Positions 1 through 6,184 are shown, counted from the first letter of the stretch. The stretch is DNA of 8,181 nucleotides from Chloroflexota bacterium (GCA_025358235.1 JANYKH010000281.1:1-8181), one strand, 5' to 3'. Notes: generated from the sequence alone by a model not told the origin. Numbers and translations: made by a program.

Positions 1-1
1 G

Positions 2-413
2 CTGACGCTGACCGGGGTGATGCTGACTTCATCAGTTGTGATGTTCTTTGCCGAACATGAAGTTAACCCCCATATAGAAACGTACTGGGACGCGTTATAC
101 GCCTCGCTGGTGGCCTGGATGACGCCGGGTTATGGTGACCATCGCACCGAGCACGCCGGTAGGCCACGTGTGCGGGATAATATTGATATTGTCCGGGCTG
201 ATTACCTGGGGCATGCTGATTGCCAACCTGGCCTCCTTCTTTACGCTGCATGAGGACGAGCCGGAAGTTGATCCCGCGGTGCATGAACTCCAGGACAAAC
301 TGGGGCACGTGCATGAGATGTCAGAAAACGAACTGGCGGCGCTGAGGGGGGCGGTTACCGGTCTCATTGACCATCACCTGAACAAGATAATTACCAAATC
401 AAAGAAGGAATAA
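2..413 (+). pseudogene. K+-channel-type pore protein, 5'-partial and frameshifted
   Basis: This is the C-terminal part of a two-helix pore domain (Ion_trans_2 / voltage-gated K+ channel type); the N-terminus lies outside the window. Frame 2 from base 2 encodes a membrane helix ending in FFAEHE, a pore helix (YWDALYASLVAW) and the filter TPGYGD, whose last Asp is codon 137-139. The expected continuation, IAPSTPVGH, is in the next frame from base 141. It leads into the second helix (CGIILILSGLITWGMLIANL) and a charged, probably helical cytosolic tail ending at TAA 411-413. Removing one C at 139/140 restores a continuous domain. Without that, frame 2 runs to a stop at 251-253 and yields no inner helix. 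The filter normally reads TVGYGD; here Val is Pro. The break may be an assembly error or a true mutation. The family is clear; conduction and ion choice are not. Confidence 0.8.
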
Positions 414-607
414 GTTCTTCATCAGGGGGTCATGTTTTTAAGGCCGGTGACAGCCCAATCATTCGTTTACCCCTGACACGGATTGTCTCATACAAACCAA
501 AATATTCAATGTGACAAAAGTCGCTTACCGGACAGTCAATTCCTATCTAAAATTAATTAAGCAGAGATGGGAATTAATTTTCCAACGCAGGATTAAGGGT
601 TGGGTTT

Positions 608-614
608 GGGAGGA
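608..614 (+). promoter_or_regulatory. Ribosome binding site fixing the receiver gene start
   Basis: A GGAGGA sequence at 609-614 lies 7 nt before ATG 622. It favours this start over the in-frame upstream ATG at 511. The 37 residues that the upstream start would add do not resemble a receiver domain. Confidence 0.8.
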
Positions 615-621
615 CCGGAAT

Positions 622-1086
622 ATGGTGGAGAAAAAGGTAATTCTGCTGGTTGAAGATAATGCAAATGACGTAATACTCACGCGAAGAGCGTTAAAAAAAG
701 CAAATATTATCAATAAAGTAGTGGTCGCCCCGGACGGGGCGGAAGCACTCGATTATCTATACGGGACAGGACTGTATGACGGACGGGACATCAGTGTACA
801 ACCGCAGGTGATCCTGCTGGACCTGGGACTGCCAAAGGTCGGCGGGCTCGATGTGTTGAAGAGAATCAGGGCAGACGAACGGACAAAACATCTCCCGGTG
901 GTTATTATGACAGCATCCCGGGAGGACAACGCCAGGATCAAGAGCATGCTGGAAGGAGCCAATGCTTTTGTAGTTAAGCCATTTAATTTTACCAACTTCG
1001 CGGAGGCAGTTACGGCATTAAGCCTGTGCTGGCTGGTTTTAGGTCCCTGCACTACCCCCGCGGCACAATCCGCTGACGTAGCTTAA
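622..1086 (+). CDS. Single-domain response regulator (CheY-like receiver, Rcp1 type)
   Basis: This cytosolic phosphoacceptor protein of 154 aa consists of one receiver domain and no output domain. The key residues are visible: acidic pair E11/D12 in LLVEDN, phosphoacceptor D67 in VILLDLGLPK, switch Thr97 in VVIMTAS and Lys119 in VVKPF. The insert around residues 44-60 (DYLYGTG...) and the C-terminal ALSLCWLVL are typical of the Rcp subfamily, whose members are often phosphorylated by phytochrome-like or other hybrid histidine kinases. I choose ATG 622 because of the GGAGGA 7 nt upstream and because the domain begins there. Two stop codons in tandem end it, followed by a strong terminator. No partner kinase is in the window, so the signal is unknown. 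It is transcribed in the same direction as the channel fragment but about 200 bp away, so co-transcription is not evident. The family assignment is secure. Confidence 0.93.
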   Translation: MVEKKVILLVEDNANDVILTRRALKKANIINKVVVAPDGAEALDYLYGTGLYDGRDISVQPQVILLDLGLPKVGGLDVLKRIRADERTKHLPVVIMTASREDNARIKSMLEGANAFVVKPFNFTNFAEAVTALSLCWLVLGPCTTPAAQSADVA

Positions 1087-1106
1087 TAAAATATCAAGCT
1101 AACCTC

Positions 1107-1144
1107 TCCCCTGCTTATCACTGGAAATAGGCAGGGGATTTTTT
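1107..1144 (+). terminator. Intrinsic terminator of the receiver gene
   Basis: A 12-bp stem (1107-1118 with 1127-1138), containing one G-T wobble pair, closes an 8-nt loop and is followed by six T residues (1139-1144). It starts about 20 nt after the stop codon of the response regulator, so it should end that transcript. Confidence 0.9.
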
Positions 1145-1232
1145 GTGACTGAAAATACGGAGTTTTGCGGATAGCAAGAACTGAGTTGATTCTGCATGAT
1201 GAGGATGGACGGATTGCAAAAGGGGTGTAATT

Positions 1233-1538
1233 ATGCGATTTTTGGTGGTAACGATGCTGAGAACACCGCCGCCGCGGGAACTGATGATTCCGATCTTCGA
1301 GGGGTTGAAAAGCTGGAACAAGAAATACTCGGCGGCGAAGAAGATCGAGGAGTCGTTCAGTTTTGCGAGGATGGAGGGAGGCGGGGCGATATTGAATGTA
1401 AAATCGCCGGAAGAACTGGATGGGATAATGGCGGAGTTTCCCCCTGGGCCGTGGGCGGAGATTAAGGTTTACGCGCTGGTAGACCTGGATAAAGCGGCGG
1501 ATAACGTGATCAGGGTGGTGGGGGGGATGGGGGGATGA
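1233..1538 (+). CDS. Muconolactone isomerase-like small alpha/beta protein
   Basis: This is a soluble 101-aa protein resembling the muconolactone delta-isomerase-like / YciI-like dimeric ferredoxin-fold families. Visible features are a first strand MRFLVVTM, then a PPPRELMIPIFEGLKSW helix, a central strand with GGGAILNV (near residues 50-57), a helix SPEELDGIMAEF and a last strand EIKVYALVDLD. The MAEFPPGPW segment matches the 'E-P-x-x-P' region of that family. Length is normal. The start has AGGGGT (1221-1226) 6 nt before the ATG. No aromatic-degradation genes are nearby, so a role in the beta-ketoadipate pathway is unsupported; a generic small-molecule binding or monooxygenase-like role is equally possible. 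The last residues (GGMGG) are encoded within a G-run that belongs to an interspersed repeat also found near 4103, so the natural C-terminus may have been altered. Confidence 0.8.
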   Translation: MRFLVVTMLRTPPPRELMIPIFEGLKSWNKKYSAAKKIEESFSFARMEGGGAILNVKSPEELDGIMAEFPPGPWAEIKVYALVDLDKAADNVIRVVGGMGG

Positions 1539-1637
1539 AAACCGATTAACTACTGCTAACCTATCCCCCACCCCTTCCACGCATTACGGTGGCTAATTTC
1601 CAAATTAGATTTGGGTGGAAAGGGGGAAGTATTTTTT
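1530..1637. repeat. Interspersed palindromic repeat, copy A
   Basis: This stretch aligns by eye with 4103-4175. Shared blocks are GGGGGATGAAA, then an ACCT-TCC/CCACC block, then CCCCTT(T)CCACGC, and a purine-rich right arm (GTGGAAAGGGGG here). Copy A is longer because it holds an extra perfect palindrome, CTAATTT-CC-AAATTAG (1593-1608), in its loop. The left end overlaps the last codons and the TGA of the preceding gene. Confidence 0.55.
1571..1637 (+). terminator. Probable terminator formed by repeat copy A
   Basis: CCCCTTCCAC (1571-1580) pairs with GTGGAAAGGGG (1615-1625) with one bulged base, and a T6 run follows at 1632-1637. An inner hairpin (1593-1608) fills the large loop. It lies 33 nt after the stop of the 1233-1538 gene and should end plus-strand transcription before the convergent gene. 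There is no T tract on the minus-strand exit side. Confidence 0.6.
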
Positions 1638-1679
1638 AAAGGAATTCGCCATCCACTTCCGTCACAGATTAAAATTATA

Positions 1680-2462
1680 TTATTTCTGCAATGGGAATTC
1701 TAAAATATCCTTTTTAGCCTTGAAACAATCATAACAGCTCGGCTTGATAAAGGTCGAGTTATTGGGCTTTCCGCAAACATGACAAAATTTCTCTTCGTAA
1801 GAATCATTCCCGAACTTTTTCCAAGAAGAATAACATTTATTACAATACGGAACCATTGGATTCAATTTTATTTCCGCTTTGCATCGCATGCAGTATCCGG
1901 GCGCAATAGGTAATTGTTTTGCAGGTAATCTTCCAGGTTTTTCGTGAATTTGAGGCTGTCTGGCTGGCATGTCGACACTCTGAGGTACCATCACAGGTTT
2001 TTCAGGAATCTTAGGCACCTGAGCGACAGTTATCTGAATCTCGTCGCTAATGCGGACAAGTCGCATTACCTCGTCATAAATACTGGAAAATAATTCTGGG
2101 TCAACACTTTTTTCGACATATATCCCCATCTCATTATTATTGATCTGCGAAAAATCATACAAATTCATTGAAGTAATAATTACTTCTTTCTCATTAAGGT
2201 AGCATTTGGCGTGAAGGTTCTGGCAGAAACTAGTTCTTATGCTCCGCAATGATTTCAACCAGTCGTGTTCCGCAGGAACCAAGTCATTCTTACCATAAAT
2301 AATCCGGATGTCAATCTTCATCCGGTTTTTATCTTCAAGTGACTGTTTAAGCCTATCACCAACTTTAAGATAAGGACTGATTAGCACCAATTTTTCATTT
2401 GAGCCATTGATGAGTTGTTGCAGGTGATAGGAAACCCCGGTAGTATCTAGAAACTTCGCCAT
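1680..2462 (-). CDS. PLD-like (single HKD motif) protein with two C-terminal zinc ribbons
   Basis: This 260-aa cytosolic protein begins with a phospholipase-D fold (about residues 1-140). The HKD-type site is H84-A-K86, with Glu at position 91 where the motif usually has Asp, followed by T97-S-M-N100. One motif per chain implies a dimeric active site, as in Nuc/BfiI-type nucleases. A Pro-rich linker (about 145-188) leads to two Cys4 ribbons: C191/C194 with C207/C210, and C227/C230 with C243/C246, suggesting nucleic-acid or protein binding. Members of this uncharacterised family are annotated only as phospholipase D-like; nuclease activity is inference. ATG 2462 is chosen over TTG 2468 because AAGGAG lies 8 nt before it. 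The gene is visibly richer in A+T than hemL and the TRAP genes beside it, a sign of transfer. It converges with the 1233-1538 gene. Domain call secure, substrate unknown. Confidence 0.88.
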   Translation of the reverse strand: MAKFLDTTGVSYHLQQLINGSNEKLVLISPYLKVGDRLKQSLEDKNRMKIDIRIIYGKNDLVPAEHDWLKSLRSIRTSFCQNLHAKCYLNEKEVIITSMNLYDFSQINNNEMGIYVEKSVDPELFSSIYDEVMRLVRISDEIQITVAQVPKIPEKPVMVPQSVDMPARQPQIHEKPGRLPAKQLPIAPGYCMRCKAEIKLNPMVPYCNKCYSSWKKFGNDSYEEKFCHVCGKPNNSTFIKPSCYDCFKAKKDILEFPLQK

Positions 2463-2470
2463 TAGCAATA

Positions 2471-2476
2471 CTCCTT
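2471..2476 (-). promoter_or_regulatory. Ribosome binding site deciding the PLD-like gene start
   Basis: On the minus strand AAGGAG lies 8 nt before ATG 2462 but only 2 nt before the in-frame TTG 2468. The ATG is therefore the likely start. Confidence 0.75.
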
Positions 2477-2525
2477 GAGATCAGATGATTGAATAAATTA
2501 ACCAATTTAACTCGTTTCCCAAATG

Positions 2526-2543
2526 TCATGTCATTATACATGA
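2526..2543 (-). promoter_or_regulatory. Candidate -10 box inside an inverted repeat, upstream of the PLD-like gene
   Basis: On the minus strand a perfect TATAAT (2533-2538) lies about 70 nt before ATG 2462. A 6-bp inverted repeat, TCATGT-6 nt-ACATGA, overlaps it exactly, as an operator would. No good -35 hexamer is visible, so the promoter would be weak or need an activator. Confidence 0.4.
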
Positions 2544-2606
2544 AATAAAGGAAATATGGGGAATATGGGAGTAAAGTACTAGCACCTCTCCGGAAGATTG
2601 CATAGT

Positions 2607-2684
2607 ATTCTGCTTGGGCAGGAATGGCGGGTTACATGGATTCCAGTCCGATTTCTTCGGGATCTTCTGCTTTCGCAGGAATGG
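2607..2684. repeat. Degenerate pair of short palindromic intergenic repeats
   Basis: Two imperfect hairpins share the right arm GCAGGAATGG: 2607-2625 (ATTCTGC...GCAGGAAT) and 2665-2681 (TTCTGC...GCAGGAA). They look like decayed copies of the common 'TTCCTGCTTTCGCAGGAATGA' class of extragenic repeat. They fill the space between hemL and the PLD-like gene. Neither is followed by a T tract on the minus strand, so terminator function is doubtful. Confidence 0.5.
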
Positions 2685-2696
2685 TGTTAAAAACAG

Positions 2697-3983
2697 CTAA
2701 ATCACGGCTAAACTTTCCCCAATCGCTTTAAGGGCTATTTCAAGATCGGCATCGGTGTGGGCGAGGGAGAGAAAGGCGGCTTCAAACTGGGAGGGGGGCC
2801 AGTAAATGCCCCGGCTGAGCAGGCCCTGGAAGAATTTGGCGAAGGCGACTGTATCCGATTTACGCGCCGAGGCGTAGTCCGTGACGGGTTGATCCGTGAA
2901 GAAAATAGTGAGGAGCGAACCGGCGCGGTTGACGCGGGCTTTCACCCCGGACTTTTTAATTTCTTCGTTTAGCTTCAGGCCGAATTCATAGGATTTGGTT
3001 TCCAGTTCCTCGTAGATGCCGGACTGACTGAGTTCCTTTATGGTCTCGATACCGGCGGTCATGGCGAGGGGGTTGCCGGACAGGGTGCCGGCCTGGTAGA
3101 CGGGGCCGAGGGGTGAGATCATCTGCATAATGTCCCGGCGACCGCCATACGCGCCGACGGGCAAACCGCCGCCAATAATCTTACCAAGGCAGGTGAGGTC
3201 AGGTTTAATGCCGAACAGCGCCTGAGCCCCGCCAAAATCAAGGCGAAAGCCGGAGATTACTTCATCGAAGATCAGGAGTGCGCCGGAACTTTCTGTAATG
3301 TCACGCAGACCTTTGAGGAAGCCGGGGGCGGGGTTTACTACGCCCATGTTAGCAGCGACAGGCTCAACGATGATAGCAGCAATCCGGCCGGGGTTCGCTT
3401 TAAACATTGCCGTGACGGCGGGGAGGTTGTTGTAGGGGGCTACGACGGTTTCCCGGGCGAAAGACGCGGGGACGCCGGGGGAATCAGGCAGGCCGAACGT
3501 GGCGACGCCGGAACCGGCCTTAACCAGAAGACTGTCCGAGTGACCGTGATAGCCGCCATCGAATTTCAAAATCATATCCCGGTTGGTGAAAGCACGGGCG
3601 AGGCGAATGGCGGACATGGTGGCTTCCGTGCCTGAGCTGACGAAGCGGAGCATTTCCATCGAGGGAAAGGCGCGGTTGACCAGCCGTGCCATGATAATTT
3701 CAAGTTCGGTAGCGGCGCCGAAGCTGGTGCCGTTATCGACAGCTTTTTTAAGGGCGGCGTTGACCGTGGGGGGGCTGTGGCCGAGGATGAGGGGCCCCCA
3801 GGAGCAAACAAAATCGATATACTCATTGCCATCAACATCAAAGAGGCGGGAGCCCTTACCGCGGACCATAAAGGGGGGAAAGCCGCCGACGGCTTTAAAG
3901 GCGCGGACGGGGCTATCGACGCCGCCGGGCAGAAATTGCTGGGCTTCGATGAGCAGGCGGCGGGAGTTAGTCATATCTTTCAT
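2697..3983 (-). CDS. hemL: Glutamate-1-semialdehyde 2,1-aminomutase
   Basis: This cytosolic PLP enzyme converts glutamate-1-semialdehyde to 5-aminolevulinate, the last step of the C5 route to haem, sirohaem and cobalamin. The 428-aa length is full. In order, it shows GGVDSPVRAFK near the N-terminus (20-30), SSGTEA (117-122) for cofactor phosphate contact, GGYHGH (143-148), FDEVISGFR with D240, the Schiff-base K268 in LGKIIGGGLPVGAYGG, and AGTLSGNP (298-305). These separate it from ordinary class III aminotransferases. The start has GGAAGG (3992-3997) 8 nt before ATG 3983; a second ATG three codons in is less well placed. It has its own promoter (4017-4046) and no other tetrapyrrole genes beside it, so it appears to be a single-gene unit. 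The identification is very secure. Confidence 0.98.
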   Translation of the reverse strand: MKDMTNSRRLLIEAQQFLPGGVDSPVRAFKAVGGFPPFMVRGKGSRLFDVDGNEYIDFVCSWGPLILGHSPPTVNAALKKAVDNGTSFGAATELEIIMARLVNRAFPSMEMLRFVSSGTEATMSAIRLARAFTNRDMILKFDGGYHGHSDSLLVKAGSGVATFGLPDSPGVPASFARETVVAPYNNLPAVTAMFKANPGRIAAIIVEPVAANMGVVNPAPGFLKGLRDITESSGALLIFDEVISGFRLDFGGAQALFGIKPDLTCLGKIIGGGLPVGAYGGRRDIMQMISPLGPVYQAGTLSGNPLAMTAGIETIKELSQSGIYEELETKSYEFGLKLNEEIKKSGVKARVNRAGSLLTIFFTDQPVTDYASARKSDTVAFAKFFQGLLSRGIYWPPSQFEAAFLSLAHTDADLEIALKAIGESLAVI

Positions 3984-4016
3984 TTAATTTACCTTCCGGC
4001 GTAAAGCGATAATTAT

Positions 4017-4046
4017 ATTATAGGGCAAAAATAAAAGTGTTGATAA
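4017..4046 (-). promoter_or_regulatory. Sigma-70-type promoter of hemL
   Basis: On the minus strand a perfect -10 TATAAT (4017-4022) is separated by 18 nt from a TTATCA -35 (4041-4046, 4 of 6 matches to consensus). Transcription would begin near 4010 and leave a leader of about 25 nt that contains the hemL ribosome binding site. Confidence 0.55.
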
Positions 4047-4102
4047 CATTGAGCTTCGCTTCAAGGATGACACGCCGGGTCACAGGGTGATTGGGGGAGC
4101 GA

Positions 4103-4175
4103 GGGGGATGAAAGACGGTTTACCTGTCCACCCGCCCCTTTCCACGCGTTTGGCGTAGAAAAGGGGGGTACAGGT
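4103..4175. repeat. Interspersed palindromic repeat, copy B
   Basis: An outer ACCTGT (4122-4127) pairs with ACAGGT (4170-4175), and an inner imperfect stem joins CCCCTTTC-CACGC (4135-4147) to GCGTAGAAAAGGGG (4153-4166) around a GTTTG loop. It begins with GGGGGATGAAA like copy A at 1530. It lies between the end of the TRAP operon and the hemL promoter. It could slow read-through from dctM, but there is no T tract on the minus strand. Confidence 0.6.
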
Positions 4176-4201
4176 TGAACTGAACCAGCCTTCGGGCAAA
4201 T

Positions 4202-5299
4202 TTACTTTTGAATCATTTGATTAGGCAGCCAAAGTGAGATTTGCGGAAAGAAGAACAAAATCAGAAGAATCACAAACATGATAATCAGGAATGGGGTCAT
4301 GCCCCGCACCACCTGGGACATCTTGAACCCGGTCATGCCCTGAACTACAAACAGGTTCATGCCCACCGGCGGCGTCAGGAAACCGATTTCAGTGGTAATG
4401 CCCTGGAGAATACCAAACCAAATCCCATTGAACCCTGCCGCGATGATCATGGGATAGGCGATGGGGATTACAATCATCTGTAAGGAGACGCCTTCCATGA
4501 AACAGCCCAGCACAATCATCAGGGCTAAAACTCCCCATAATATCGCCATCGGAGAAAGGCTGGAATCTTTTACAAACTGCATGGCAAGCTGCGTGACTTG
4601 CAACCTGATAAAGAGGTGCCCCATGATCAAGGCCCCGATAATGATAACCAGAATCATCGTGGTATTAAGCGTGCAGGCCTTCAATACAGTCAGGGTATCA
4701 CGGAATTTTATCTTTCTGCGAACGAGGATGATAATCAAAGTGTAAATAGCCGCAAGAGCAGCGCATTCGTTAACGGTGAAGACGCCCGAATAAAGACCGC
4801 CGATGATGAAGATGGGTACGCTCAGTCCCCAGATGCCATTTTTCAACGAACGCCATCTTTCATTCCATGATATTTCAGGCGCTGGAGTGTATTTCTTACT
4901 AACTTTGCAGTAAACAATGGCATAAGTAGCGAATGCGGCGGCCATCAGCAGACCCGGGAAGATGCCGGCCAGAAAAAGCTTGCCCAGGGACTCATCAGTG
5001 ATCGCGGCATAAATAATCAATACTCCTGCCGGTGGAATCATAGGAGCGAGCAAGCCGCCTGCTGAGACTATACCGCAGGAGAAGGCCGGGTCATATTTAC
5101 GTTTCGCCAGAGCCGGGAAAGCAAACGCACCGATTGTCGCAATGGTCGCCACGCTGGAAGCCGACATAGCAGCGAAGATGGTGCAGGCCACGATCGTAGC
5201 CACTCCTTCCCCGCCCGGGAGCCTTCCGACCCAGGTTGAGGCCAGGTCATACAGTTCCTGGCCTACCCCGCCTTTATCCAGCAGGGCGCCGGCCAGCAT
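4202..5299 (-). CDS. dctM: TRAP transporter large permease, DctM part of a frameshifted DctQM fusion
   Basis: This is the ion-coupled transport subunit of a tripartite ATP-independent periplasmic (TRAP) transporter, an inner-membrane protein driven by a Na+ or H+ gradient. The 365 codons hold most DctM helices. Family signatures are GRLPGGEGVATI (25-36), SAGGLLAPMIPPAG (79-92), SGVFTVNECAALAA (171-184), and the late TEIGFLTPPVGMNLFVVQG (303-321). The opening MLAGALLDKGG is not a true N-terminus. In normal DctM this motif follows the first helices, and those are encoded in the other frame just upstream (the end of 5263-6108). One added T in the run 5301-5304 joins the two into a polypeptide of about 635 aa. 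Read alone from ATG 5299 it would lack helix 1 and has no evident ribosome site. Last gene of the operon; substrate unknown. Confidence 0.92.
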   Translation of the reverse strand: MLAGALLDKGGVGQELYDLASTWVGRLPGGEGVATIVACTIFAAMSASSVATIATIGAFAFPALAKRKYDPAFSCGIVSAGGLLAPMIPPAGVLIIYAAITDESLGKLFLAGIFPGLLMAAAFATYAIVYCKVSKKYTPAPEISWNERWRSLKNGIWGLSVPIFIIGGLYSGVFTVNECAALAAIYTLIIILVRRKIKFRDTLTVLKACTLNTTMILVIIIGALIMGHLFIRLQVTQLAMQFVKDSSLSPMAILWGVLALMIVLGCFMEGVSLQMIVIPIAYPMIIAAGFNGIWFGILQGITTEIGFLTPPVGMNLFVVQGMTGFKMSQVVRGMTPFLIIMFVILLILFFFPQISLWLPNQMIQK

Positions 5300-6108
5300 G
5301 AAAAGGGGATAGTCGTCAAAGCGTAGTTGTCCAGTGCGCTAAAAGCGGTAACCGGGACGGCGGTGTTTAAAACAGGAAATCCACCGAAAAGAAGATAGAG
5401 ACCGCTTATACCGACTAGTCCCATGGCCGGAAAAATATGTATGCCGAGCATGAGCAAAACGAAGAGAAGGATCATGCCGCCCCAGATGCCGTTGACGGTG
5501 GTCAGGTAAAGACTGATCCCGATGGCCGCGATAAAAACAGGTAAGATTATCGCCGGCTCGGAAAAGACTCCCTTACCTTTTTCGGGCAGGTTCTTCAGTA
5601 CGGAACCAGTCTTGAGGATCAGGTCCTTAACCAAGGCGAGAACGAGGAACAAACCGCCTAGGGGCATAAACATTTTAACCGGCCAAACTGGGAGAGACGA
5701 CCCGATAAAAGCCCTTTCATGTCCTGAAAATGAGGAAAAGGCCTCACGGGCGGTTAAATAAGTCATGGCTACGGCAAAAATGAAAAACAGCAGGGTGATA
5801 ACAATCTCCCAGAGCGCTCTAACTCGCGGACCCAGGTGCACCAGTATGAGATCAATGTTAATATGCCTGTTCTTGTTATAAACGTACGCCGCGGAGGAAA
5901 AAGCCAGCGCAATGAACAGATAAACGACCGACGGCATGTTCCAGTTAGTAGGCGAATTGAAGATATACCGGCGAACGACCTCCATGACAACAAGGATGGC
6001 CATACCCACCAGCATTAGCCCACCGATATAGCCGCCCATGGACGGCAGGAAATCAAGCCATTTGAGGGGAGATTGTTTTTCGCCCTGTCTGATGTTCTCT
6101 ATCGTCAC
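5263..6108 (-). CDS. dctQ: TRAP transporter small permease DctQ fused to the start of DctM
   Basis: Residues 1-170 form a four-helix DctQ domain, with helices near 28-46, 60-78, 100-120 and 146-166 and typical features such as VVMEVVRRYIF and NRHINIDLI. A connecting helix (185-203) follows, then the first DctM segment (GGMILLFVLLMLGIHIFPAMGLVGISG, given here as 210-236), up to ALDNYALTTIPF (258-269). After F269 the frame drifts into 12 non-family residues (SCWPAPC...) and stops, while the DctM continuation lies one base off. So the gene is a DctQM fusion, a known arrangement (for example the sialic-acid SiaQM of Haemophilus), interrupted by a one-base deletion. The start is GTG 6108 with AAGGA 7 nt upstream. 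It lies 140 bp after dctP, with a hairpin between. DctQ is the scaffold partner of DctM. Confidence 0.9.
   Translation of the reverse strand: MTIENIRQGEKQSPLKWLDFLPSMGGYIGGLMLVGMAILVVMEVVRRYIFNSPTNWNMPSVVYLFIALAFSSAAYVYNKNRHINIDLILVHLGPRVRALWEIVITLLFFIFAVAMTYLTAREAFSSFSGHERAFIGSSLPVWPVKMFMPLGGLFLVLALVKDLILKTGSVLKNLPEKGKGVFSEPAIILPVFIAAIGISLYLTTVNGIWGGMILLFVLLMLGIHIFPAMGLVGISGLYLLFGGFPVLNTAVPVTAFSALDNYALTTIPFSCWPAPCWIKAG
5301..5304 (-). other. Frameshift point in dctQM (one base missing from the T run)
   Basis: On the minus strand the DctQ frame reads ATC CCC TTT TCA TGC. One extra T would read ATC CCC TTT TTC ATG CTG (I-P-F-F-M-L), which is the normal family sequence. The C4T4 run is a classic place for sequencing errors or real slippage. 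Confidence 0.85.
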
Positions 6109-6115
6109 AGTAATG

Positions 6116-6120
6116 TCCTT
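6116..6120 (-). promoter_or_regulatory. Ribosome binding site for the GTG start of dctQ
   Basis: AAGGA on the minus strand lies 7 nt before GTG 6108, which supports this less common start codon. Confidence 0.65.
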
Positions 6121-6184
6121 AAGATGAACTATCTACCAGTATCGAAGAAGTACCAAATGTAAAACGCGGCTCCAATTTAAGAAA

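Noticed and set aside
125..143. Programmed ribosomal frameshift in the channel gene
   Set aside because: No slippery heptamer, internal Shine-Dalgarno-like stimulator or stop codon lies at the shift point. A simple indel explains it better.
422..476. Inverted repeat TCAGGGG...CCCCTGA as a terminator for the channel gene
   Set aside because: The arms are only 7 bp with a loop of about 41 nt and no T tract after the second arm.
483..510. TTGTCT - 16 nt - TTCAAT as a promoter for the response regulator
   Set aside because: Both hexamers match only 4 of 6 positions, and the region offers several equally weak alternatives.
511..621. A 37-codon N-terminal extension of the response regulator from ATG 511
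   Set aside because: The extension does not resemble a receiver domain, and GGAGGA sits 7 nt before ATG 622, where the domain begins.
1571..1637. Bidirectional terminator for the two convergent genes
   Set aside because: The T tract exists only on the plus-strand side. The minus-strand exit is G-rich with no T run.
2463..2468. TTG start for the PLD-like gene, two codons upstream
   Set aside because: The AAGGAG ribosome site is only 2 nt from this TTG but 8 nt from ATG 2462.
3572..4004. Several antisense and shifted reading frames over hemL
   Set aside because: They are shadows of a high-confidence hemL frame with every catalytic motif present.
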